Below the pieces are notes generated by a model. That model was not told the origin of the DNA. It did no database searches and was given only the letters and a program-made list of their open reading frames with translations. Positions 31,640 through 40,382 of a DNA stretch of 64,000 nucleotides are shown here, piece by piece (within the stretch, counting starts at the first letter, position 1; each line of letters begins with the position of its first letter). This stretch comes from Phymatolithon calcareum (lineage: Eukaryota > Rhodophyta > Florideophyceae > Hapalidiales). Position numbers and translations under genes: made by a program. The stretch is from assembly GCA_977006965.1 (NCBI GenBank), contig OZ345357.1, positions 1,550,001-1,614,000 of the forward strand, written 5' to 3'.

Positions 31640-32470
31640 TACAAGCGACAGGTTAGTCTAGCCTTCTTAAAATGGCCTGCCTTCGATCAGATTTAAACTG
31701 AATACTAGCGACAGGTTAGTCTAGCCCTCTTAAAATGGACTACCTTCGATCAAAGCTAATGAAGATTTTGGCGAAATGTTAGCTTAACCCTCTTAAAAAG
31801 GACTGCCCATGTTACACTAGCCTCTTAAAAGGGATTGCTTTCAATTAATCGATTATAGTTTTACAGGATACATTCTTCATGATAGACTAGCCCTCTTAAA
31901 ATGGACAGCTTTCGATCAGAGTTAAAGAGGATACTATCTTACTCTTACTCTAGCCACCTTAAATTGAATTGCCTTCGATCAGAGATAAGGAAGATACTTG
32001 TTTCATGTTAGGCTTGCCATCTTAAAAGGACTGCCCATGTTAGTCTAGTCATCTTAAAATGGACTACCTAATATCAAAGTTTTAGAGAATACTGGCTCAA
32101 TGTTTAGCCAGCCCTCTTAAAATGAACTGCTTTCGATCAGAGTTAATGAAGACTTTGGCGAAATGTTAGACTAGCCCTCTTAAAATGACTGCCCATGTTC
32201 AGCTATTCCTATTAAAATGGACTGCGTTTCATTAGAGTTAAAGGGAATACATGTTCCACGTTTGGCTAGCCCTCTTAAAATGAACCACCTTCGATCATAG
32301 TTAAAGAAAAGTTTGGCGACATGTTAGGCTAGCCATCCTAAAAGGACTGCTAATGTTAGGCTAGTCCTGTTAAATTGGAGTGCTTTCCATCAGAGTTAAA
32401 GAGAATACTGGTTCCATGTTTGGCAAGCATTCCTAAAAAGCACTGCTTTCGATCAGAGATAGCACACGAT
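31640..32470. repeat. Degenerate tandem array, ~64-bp and ~32-bp spacing
   Basis: The core TAGCCCTCTTAAAATGGACTG, usually followed by a CTTTCGATCAGAGTTAAAGA-like block, recurs about 15 times. Anchors fall near 31664, 31727, 31790, 31823, 31890, 31954, 32014, 32048, 32114, 32177, 32209, 32273, 32334, 32366 and 32430. Most steps are 60-67 bp, with a 32-34 bp step after every two or three. Non-coding. Confidence 0.8.
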
Positions 32471-32493
32471 ACTTGTTTCAACCGCTTTCATGT

Positions 32494-32859
32494 CGCTATC
32501 CTTCGCTATCATTCAAGACATATCAATTACGGCGCTACCGTTAACGGCGCTATCATCTGGCTATCATTCGCTATCATGGGACAATCATTCAGGACGCTAT
32601 CCTGGGGCTATCATTCAGTGCGATACCATGGGGATATCGTTCAAGCCGCGACCATGTGGCTATCCTTCGCTATCATCAGGCTATCATTCAGGGCGCCATC
32701 ATTCCGTAGCGTTAATGGTAGCTCTAGAAGAACACTATGAATGATAATCCCATGATAGCAAATGATAGTCGTACGATATAGCACTGAATGAAAGCCCCAT
32801 GAAATAGAAATATAGCCCATAAATTATAGCCGCATTGTAGCGCACTGAATGATAGCCCA
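32494..32859. repeat. Minisatellite with an inverted second half
   Basis: From 32494 to about 32705 the unit is (G)GCTATCATTCAGNGCGCTATC, repeated with variation every ~20-25 bp. From about 32736 to 32859 the same unit occurs in reverse complement (GAATGATAGCCC, CACTGAATGA). The change of orientation is at a ~30 bp spacer, so single strands could fold into a large hairpin. The array stops exactly where a copia leader remnant starts. Confidence 0.75.
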
Positions 32860-32976
32860 ATGCGTCTTGCAGTGCGTGTTGCCGGCTGCACGTTCAGGTG
32901 TAGCAAACCGCTTCGAGCCAGCCCCCGATCGAGGTCCGGGTCACTCGGGCTGGAACCGAATTTCTTTTACGTGATA

Positions 32977-35266
32977 GAGTGTGTCGGAATTAAATTTGGC
33001 CCTAGTGTTTGAGGAGAGGTTGTAAAGTGAAAATCGTTCGCGCGAAAACTATATACTACTGTCATACTCAGTACTACTGTAAAACAATTTCTGCACTACT
33101 ACTGACTTCATTGTGGTCAGCGTTGTCCTCGGACTCACTGGCACCGGAGATCACTGTCTCATTCCACCATGAGCGAGCCTCATGGCTCATGTGGATGCGG
33201 TTGCGCTCAAGGACCACGAAAACGTCCTTCAGAAGGCTGGCTCGGCGTGCCTTCGTAAGCTTATTCACCGGTATGCGCTCAAAGCTTTCGAACACCGGGT
33301 ATTGCTTTCCCGGCTTGAGCAGCGACGTGGAGATATCTGGCACGTCACCGTCAGGCTTACGGTACACATCCACTACCACCTTGCGCTCGTTGCTTTCCTG
33401 TAAGGCTTTGATGTGAATCTTGTACGCAAAGTATTTCCTGAAGCCAGTAAGCAACTTAAACGTTTCGCTCACCTTCTTCCAATTGCGAACCTCCTCGACA
33501 GGAAACAGAACGCAGCGGTTTGACTCTGAGCTCGCTTCGATCGCCACCTTCATCTCCTGCATACTAAGCACGTTTGTGCGGCCGTCTACATGCTGACGAA
33601 TGGATCCGAAACCCTCGTCGGGTCGGAACTTAGTGTGACCGACAGCCATGAAGTGCCATACAATTTCATCATGGTGTCCATGTGCAACGCGAAGCATAAA
33701 GTACCCGAGTACGAAGTTGTTCTTATTCTGGCCTGTACAAGAGTCGCTGTGAAGGTGAAGGACTTTGGCGTTGCCGACAAGAGGGCATGTGTGGGCGAAA
33801 AAGTGATGCAACATCGACGCCACCTGCACTGAGCCGTGCTTTGTGCCCTCGCCATAGATGTAGTTATACTGCACTCCCTTCATGCCATTGCCTTCGTCGA
33901 CAATTCCAAACAGGTTCACGTCGTACCCCTTCTTCTGCACGAACCACTCATTCATAGTCTGTTCACTGAGCATAGGCACCGATAACTGTTTCGCGTAATC
34001 GTACGACACGGCCGCGAGCGGCAAACTTGCAAGGGAAGGCGCACGCACCACTATACGAGCGGCATAATGCGACTCGCGGTACACGTCGCGCGTCGCATCT
34101 GCGGCCTCAAGATGCTCGCGCCACTCCTGGGCCTTTTCCGGTAGATTTCTGTCCGATATAGTGCGCACAGAGTCCCGGAACACGAAGCACACGTCGCAGA
34201 GACCGCGCGCGCGCAGCGAAACTCGAACGAAGGGCAAATCCTTATTCAGCACGTCGATGAACGTGTCCAGATGCACGTGCAGCGAGCAATTTTGCTGCGA
34301 CGAGATGTACTCTTTGTGTAGAGAGCGCTTCGTGTAGCGCGGCGGAAGCACTACAATAGCCTCAGTGCCGTCCATCGAGTCTGTGTGCTTGCCGTCGCTA
34401 CGGCGCATACGCACAGGCAGTGGGTGTCCGTCCGCAGCGGCGATGTCGGCCACGTACTGCCGCACGGCGGCACGTGCAGCTGACTTTGCGGCATTCGATG
34501 TGTACGATACCAGGCCGTGATCGGGGGGGAGCACATTTCGCTGCGGTATAGTCAATGCAAGCCAGTTGTCGTACGTGCCCTTCGAAATATTCATTAGCAT
34601 CAACCACGTCTCCCGGCACAGCTTGTGCTTGATGGCCGGTACGCGATATTCACAGTGGTTTCCGTGCTCGTTCACTTGCTGCATGTAGCACGTCATTACG
34701 AACGTACGGAACACGCGGTTGCGCAAGTCGGGCGGGTTGAGTGAGAAGTAGAACGTGAGAAGTTGCGCATGTGTACGCACCGCGCTCTCCCTTAGCTTCA
34801 GCAGACATGTGCGACCGCAGCATCGATGTTTTTCCTTCTTTCGCTTGATTACGCTGTCGACGAACATTTCCTCATCGAAATCGGCGTATGAACCTTTCTG
34901 GCGCTTCGCCACCGGCTCTTCGGCCTCCGATGAGGACGGTGAGGAAGACGACATACGGTGGTAGTATCGTGCTGTCGACAAAGGATGAGGGTTTTTTGGA
35001 TGCAGTTGCACATTTATCACACCAAATCTATTGTAGAGTTAATCAACGTCCTGGAAACTGTAAGCGTTTTGACAAGGGGTCCTGTAGCAGTTTTCGTGAG
35101 TACCATTTTCTATGAGTTGTATATCTTTTCTAGAGGCTAAGCTGCGGTTACTATGAAGGATGCATCCATTGAATTAAAAAAATTGGGAAAGCAAAAGAGC
35201 TCTAGAACTAATTCGAGTACAGCTACTTGTAGTTTTTGGAGGGCCAAATTTAATTCCGACACACTC
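32977..35266 (-). mobile_element. DNA transposon with 27-bp TIRs and 5-bp target duplication
   Basis: The ends 32977-33003 (starting GAGTGTGTCGGAATT) and 35240-35266 are perfect 27-bp inverted copies. TGATA flanks both sides (32972-32976 and 35267-35271). Removing the element and one TGATA gives ACGTGATAGATTGCCTCG, which aligns with the intact copia leader sequence ACGGGATAGATTGCCTCG seen in four other copies. So ends and duplication are supported by an effectively empty site. It is 2290 bp with one intact ORF. A 5-bp duplication fits few named superfamilies; the protein motifs match none I can name. Confidence 0.85.
33074..34954 (-). CDS. Putative transposase of an uncharacterised eukaryotic family (DUF7869-like)
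   Basis: The first ATG (34954) gives 626 aa; upstream the frame is open to 35020 only from a GTG. The N-terminus is Ser/Glu-rich with a KRQK basic patch, then a Cys/His cluster (HRCCGRTCLLKL, ~40-52). The C-terminal half carries LHLHSDSCTGQNKNNFVLGY and VGHTKFRPDEGFGSIRQHVDGR. The D-x-C-x-GQNKN plus GHTK pair marks a family widespread in animals, fungi and protists that is usually annotated only as an unknown domain. The D in the first motif and the D-E in the second could be acidic residues of an RNase H-like fold (inference). The ORF has no stop or shift, and it is the only gene between the inverted ends. Confidence 0.8.
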   Translation of the reverse strand: MSSSSPSSSEAEEPVAKRQKGSYADFDEEMFVDSVIKRKKEKHRCCGRTCLLKLRESAVRTHAQLLTFYFSLNPPDLRNRVFRTFVMTCYMQQVNEHGNHCEYRVPAIKHKLCRETWLMLMNISKGTYDNWLALTIPQRNVLPPDHGLVSYTSNAAKSAARAAVRQYVADIAAADGHPLPVRMRRSDGKHTDSMDGTEAIVVLPPRYTKRSLHKEYISSQQNCSLHVHLDTFIDVLNKDLPFVRVSLRARGLCDVCFVFRDSVRTISDRNLPEKAQEWREHLEAADATRDVYRESHYAARIVVRAPSLASLPLAAVSYDYAKQLSVPMLSEQTMNEWFVQKKGYDVNLFGIVDEGNGMKGVQYNYIYGEGTKHGSVQVASMLHHFFAHTCPLVGNAKVLHLHSDSCTGQNKNNFVLGYFMLRVAHGHHDEIVWHFMAVGHTKFRPDEGFGSIRQHVDGRTNVLSMQEMKVAIEASSESNRCVLFPVEEVRNWKKVSETFKLLTGFRKYFAYKIHIKALQESNERKVVVDVYRKPDGDVPDISTSLLKPGKQYPVFESFERIPVNKLTKARRASLLKDVFVVLERNRIHMSHEARSWWNETVISGASESEDNADHNEVSSSAEIVLQ

Positions 35267-35413
35267 TGATAGATTGCCTCGACAATTCACTTCGGTTGAC
35301 TAGCAGCGAACTCCCATAACGGATCTACGACAAGAATAGAAGACCCCCACTCCGCAAAATGGAAAATTACAAAGGAACTCCGAATGTTTAAAAACTCAAG
35401 TGGACCAGTTTCC

Positions 35414-35743
35414 TGTTGGAAGTGTGATTGCTTAGAGCTCTAGTCGCAAACACACTTCAATATCAAGGTATGATCTCGGTATATGTGTACACGTGTCATG
35501 TCGAAAGTCAAAGTGTCTCAGAACTTTGAATCAAGAAGATTGGAAGTGACACGTGTCAAAGTCTGATAAGAGTATGATAATCATACTCCCCCCACTCAGT
35601 AGATAATTTTTTAATTTTTTCATGTTACACGTGTCATATGATATTATGACATATTTGTTTAGGGTTAGAGTGTCTCCGTCGTCAATTAGGGTTTTGATCA
35701 AGTCTGGTCGAGTTTTCAGGTTTATATATGCTCGACCTGAGAT
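35414..35743 (+). repeat. Partial copia LTR (family A)
   Basis: Starts TGTTGGAAGTGTGATTGC and follows the family-A LTR up to the TATATATGCTCGACCTGAGA region, where the next LTR begins. The last ~110 bp are missing. It abuts the old leader remnant on the left. Confidence 0.85.
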
Positions 35744-36185
35744 GTTGGAAGTGTGATTGCTTGGAGCTCTAGTCGCCAACACACTTCAATATCAAGGTAT
35801 GATCTCGGTACACATGTACAGGTGTCAAGTCGAAAGTCAAAGTGTTTCAGAACTTTGAATCAAGATGATTGGCAGTGACACGTGTCAAAGTATGATAAGA
35901 TTATGATAATCATACTCCCCTCACTCAGTAGATGATTCTTCATTTTTTCATGTTACACGTGTCATATGATGTCATGACAAATTTGTTTAGGGTTAGAGTG
36001 TCTCCGTCGTCAATTAGGGTTTTTGATCAAGTTGATTGATTCTCAGGTCTATATAGTCTTGACCTGAGGTCCGCCAAGTCAATAAACCAAGGAACACATT
36101 CTCACCTATCTCAGCTTCTACTCAACGATTTTCTTTCAAGCAAACTTTTTCTTTCTCCCCATCACTTGCCTAACCTTCTTCAACA
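35744..36185 (+). repeat. A1 5' LTR (442 bp)
   Basis: TGTTGG...CAACA ends. U3 holds several ACACGTGT palindromes, then a TTTAGGGTTAG segment and a TATATAG box (near 36053) followed by AATAAACCAAGG. It was inserted into another family-A LTR. Confidence 0.9.
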
Positions 36186-36199
36186 GGTTATGGGCCCAG
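36186..36199 (+). promoter_or_regulatory. A1 primer-binding site, initiator tRNA-Met anticodon region
   Basis: GGTTATGGGCCCAG directly follows the LTR. It is the complement of CUGGGCCCAUAACC, the anticodon arm of initiator tRNA-Met (CAU included), as in Drosophila copia, not of a tRNA 3' end. Confidence 0.85.
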
Positions 36200-36767
36200 T
36201 CAACGCACCCCAACCACCGCGTTTCATTATCATCGTCATCATCTCCGGGGTTCTCCTTCGCCCCCGATCTGTCTCTGTCTGATCTTTCTGCTTGCGTATC
36301 CTTGTCAAGAATCGTTGATTCTTGCTCGGCCCGCTTCAGAAGATTCTTGCCTCCGATTCTCCTGCTCGCGTATCCTCGTTAAGTATCTCTGATCCTTCCG
36401 GGCCCGCTTCAGGGGATCACTAAGCGTCTTGCAGTGCGCGTTGCCGGCTGCAGGTTCAGGTGTACCAAAACACCACAAGGGTTTTCCTATTGCGTATCCT
36501 TGTTAAAAATCTTTGCTTCTTACTAGGCCCGTTTCAGGGTACCACAAAACGTCTTGCAGTGCGTGTTGCCGGCTGCAGGTTCAGGTGTACCAAAACGCCG
36601 CAAGAGGTATACGGCCATCGAGCGATCCCCCGATCAAGGTCCAGGTCACATTGACTTGAAGGAATTTCTTATACGGGATAGATTGCCTCGATAGTTAACT
36701 TCGGTTGACTCGCAGTGGACTCCCTGAACGGATTTTCGACAAGAATAGAAGACCCACACTCCCCAAA

Positions 36768-39487
36768 ATGGACAACTCGCAAGGAACGCTGAAGGTCAAG
36801 AAACTCAATGAGACCAATTTCCATGCTTGGAAACAGAAAATTCAGCTAGTACTATCATTCCGCAAACTTGATGAACACATTGAGGACGATCCACCAGCAC
36901 GGGACTCGCACAATTTCACTCTCTGCCGTCGAAGTGACAACAAGGCAAAGGCTATTATCGGACTTTCTCTCTCGGATGAACATCTCGAGCATGTGCAAGA
37001 TGTGAATACGGCCAAGGAAATGTGGCAGTCGATTCTGAATATCTTTGAACGACATACGCTACTGAACAAACTGGCCGCTCGTCGCAAGCTCTATACCGCC
37101 ACAATGCTCGCTCGCATCCACCCTCAAGTCAATGGGTGTTGATATCGACGACAAAGAAATGGCGATGGCTGTGCTTAACGGACTTCCGGAACGGACATAA
37201 GAGCCTTAAGTGTTGGACCAAATTCCCTCACCTTGCTCCGGAAGGATACAAACGACGGAATGAAAAGCAAACAAAACCATCTGCATTTCTGACTGATGAG
37301 TCGGAACCTGTTCGTGTCATGTCTGATTCCGACTCTGTATGATTGATGGCCAAGGTGCGCAATTCCGACATTTCCGAGAAGTCAAAGTCCTGGATCATTG
37401 ACTCTGGAAGCACATCCCACATGACGTTTGACCGCTCACTCTTCTGCACGTACAGCGAACCGTCGTCTGCTGTTGAAATGGGAACGAAAGCTAAGGCCAA
37501 AATCGCTGGAAAGGGTGATGCCATTATTACGATCAATGTGAATGGGAAGCCGTCGAAATGCAAACTCAGGGATGTTATGCACATACCGGACTTTGGATAC
37601 TCTTTACTATCGGTATCCAAAATGGATGAGTATGGATATGGGATTACGTTCAAGAACAGTCGTTGCTATGTTAAAGCTCATGATGACACGGTTGCTACAG
37701 GAACACTTCGCAAGAGTCTCTACTCACTCGATCTTGCAGATGGCAATAAATTCACCGAAGTTTCTTGTCTTGCTAGCCTCCAGCTTTGGCATGAGCGTCT
37801 CGCTCATGTCCATCCCTCTGGTATCTCTAATATGGTACGTCATGGGGTGGTCAAAGGTGTGAACATAGCTCCCAATCAAATCTCAGAACATCCATGCAAA
37901 GGCTGTCTCGCCGGCGAATCCCATCGCGCTCCTATCCCAAAGTCTAGTAGTACTCGTTTTGAAGCCGTTCTCGATCTCGTACATTCTGACGTCTTAGGTC
38001 CTATCGACATTCCGTCACTTGGAGGATCGCAGTACTTCATCACATTCATAGATGATCACTCCAAGTGGACCACGGTATACACCATGCGACGGAAGTCGGA
38101 GAGCTTTGAGTGTTTTCGAAAGTTCCACAAGTATGCTGAAACCCATACTGGGAGAAAGATTAAGCATTTGAACGTTCAGGACTTCTCGACTGCACCAAAG
38201 CTCAAGGCTATTAGGACCGATAACGGAGGCGAGTACCTTTCCAACGAGTTCAAGGCATATTTGGCACAACACGGTATACATCAGCAACTCACAGTAGCAT
38301 ATACTCCACAACAGAATGGGGTGGCTGAGCGCATGAACCGCACACTTCTCAACTTGGTGCGCTCGATGCTTCATCACAGAGGCATCAAGAAGAAGTTCTG
38401 GGCTGAAGCACTTGCTACTGCTGTGTATGTTCGCAATCGAGTTACGTCACGAGGACTTCCTTCGAACACGACCCCCCATCACATGTGGATGGGTGCCGGT
38501 CCAGACTTGGGACACTTACGTGTATTTGGCATAAAGTGTTGGTACGTGATTCCCAAAAAGAAGGTTAAGAAACTCGACTCTCGAACTCGTGAAGCCATTA
38601 TGCTGGGATATGCGACTTCGTCCAAAGGATATAAGCTGTGGGATCTAAGCTCCAAGAAGGTGATTGTGTCAAGGGATGTGACGTTCGACGAATGGGATTG
38701 CGGATTAGGTGAGGCTGAAACGGATGTATCCACTGACATTCCAGACGACGGTGTCGTCCAAGAATGTGAGGATACGGTTGAAGCTATGGGCACTTCGGAG
38801 GAAAACAACAAGAACCTCGATGTGACTAACGAAGAAGGGCAGCAGGCGGACGATGGAGAACAACCAACAGCACCACCGGCATCTGAAGTAACTACACCGA
38901 TGATCTCCAACCCATTCTGCGCAGGTCAGCTCGGGTCTCAAAACCACCCCCTGACTTCTGGAATGCTCCGCCGCATACTGCAATGTTTGGCTTCGAATCT
39001 GTCAATCTCGCATCGGAATCCGGTTTGTCTTCTCATCAAATACCTCAGACCTTTAAGGAAGCGACTTCAAATCATAATGTCAACTTCTGGTCACAGGCCA
39101 TTGAGAAAGAACATTCGTCACTCGTCCATAACAATACCTGGAAACTGGTTCCCTGCAACTCCGACATGAACGTGCTACCGTGCAAGTATGTCTTCAAGGT
39201 CAAGGATACAGGCCCAAAAGTCCGAATAGTGGCAAAAGGGTTCCGACAGGTGCATGGGGTGGACTACGGTGAAACGTATGCCCCAGTCGTGAAATTCACC
39301 TCGATTCGTATCCTACTTGCAACAGTTGCTGTCCATGATCTGGAACTCCACCAAATGGATGTTTTGACAGCGTTACTGCATGGTGACCTTGACGAAGACA
39401 TGTACATGGAAGATCCGGACGGATTTCGAGATCCCAAGCGTCCCAACATTGTTTGCAAACTCTTGAAGGCACTATACGGCCTGAAGC
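36768..39487 (+). pseudogene. A1 gag-pol, first part (broken)
   Basis: Gag starts MDNSQGTLKVKKLNETNFHAW. It is disrupted by deletions near 37113 and 37195 that remove the zinc-knuckle region, a TGA at about 37339, and a frameshift near 38915. Readable parts: protease IIDSGSTSHMTF, GAG-pre-integrase LWHERLAHVHPSG, integrase with HSDVLGP, RTDNGGEYLSNEF and QNGVAERMNRTL (all three acidic residues present), and the first half of the reverse transcriptase (KYVFKVKDTG, YAPVVKFTSIR). B interrupts it at 39487. Confidence 0.85.
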
Positions 39488-39885
39488 TGTTGGAAATGTG
39501 ACTGCTTGGATCTCTTGTCGCAGTGCACATTATCCTATGTCATAAGTCTCTAACCATTTCTCACATATTATGATAGAATCAATCCATTTTTTTATCTTTA
39601 CTGACAATGTAGCAGTTCAATCAATTTCTTGATTGATCTTGTTATTGTCAATAATTCAATCATTTTGTTGATTGGATCAATCACAGTCGACATTTCAATC
39701 TTTTAGTTGATTGATTCAATCACAGTTCGCAGTGCAATGAGAATCAGAAGTCTTATCATACCTCAATCCGAGGCCTATATAAGACTCGGATCTGATTCCC
39801 CGATTCAATAAACCAAGGAACATCTCACAACCAACCCAACCATTTCAACCATCTCAACCATCAACAACCAAACCTCCATCCAACA
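39488..39885 (+). repeat. B 5' LTR (398 bp)
   Basis: TGTTGGAAATGTGACTGC...CATCCAACA. It contains inverted pieces of the CAATCAATTTCTTGATTGAT type and a CTATATAAGACTC TATA box. Confidence 0.9.
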
Positions 39886-39899
39886 GGTTATGGGCCCAG
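39886..39899 (+). promoter_or_regulatory. B primer-binding site
   Basis: GGTTATGGGCCCAG, the same half-tRNA type as in A1 although the LTR belongs to another family. Confidence 0.85.
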
Positions 39900-40382
39900 A
39901 TAACGCGTAATCAACCAGCGCTATCACCTTACCGAGGGGTCCTCCTTCCCTCTCGGCAATTCATTCTCAACCAATTTTCATCATCAATAGGTTTAAAACC
40001 CTGTGGTATCTGCGCCATCCCTCGGCTACCCTAAACCGACTCTGCACAGAGTATAATCTACGAACAGTCTGAAAACATCCGTGGTCTGCTACATGGTGAA
40101 AGGGATATACGCTTGAGAAATCAAGTAGTCTTCCGAGTATCCACCTGGACGCATCTCGGCTCTGCAGAACCAAAACGCCACAAGAGGTAAACGGCCTAGA
40201 GCCAGCCCTATCTTCAAGAGGTATACGGCCTAGAGCCATCCCCAGATCAAGCTCCGGGTCACACTGACTCGAAGCGAATTTCCTATAAGGGATAGATTTC
40301 CTTGATAGTTAACTTCTGTTAACTCGCAGTGGACTCCCCGAACGGATCTTCGACAAGATTTCAAGAACCCCCAGTCCAAAAT

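Larger units (their letters stand above)
32860..35413 (+). mobile_element. Old Ty1/copia leader remnant, split by a DNA transposon
   Basis: 32860-32976 matches the end of the copia leader (CGTCTTGCAGTGCGTGTTGC, then CCCCCGATCGAGGTCCGGGT). After the inserted transposon it continues at 35267 with GATAGATTGCCTCGACAATT and a mutated gag start at 35359 (MENYKGTP instead of MDNSQGTL). The copy is cut at 35413 by an LTR. It is more diverged than the other copies in the window. Confidence 0.7.

Noticed and set aside
33009-33416. 135-codon plus-strand ORF inside the TIR transposon
   Set aside because: Antisense to the conserved minus-strand transposase-like ORF; no motif.
32977-35266. Tc1/mariner or PIF/Harbinger assignment for the TIR element
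   Set aside because: Flanks are TGATA, not a bare TA, and the protein lacks motifs of either family. A 3-bp duplication (GAT) with one more base in each end is formally possible but fits the reconstructed site less well.
36000-36030. TTTAGGGTTAG and ATTAGGGTTT as interstitial telomere repeats
   Set aside because: They are part of every family-A LTR at fixed positions and are not tandem repeats.
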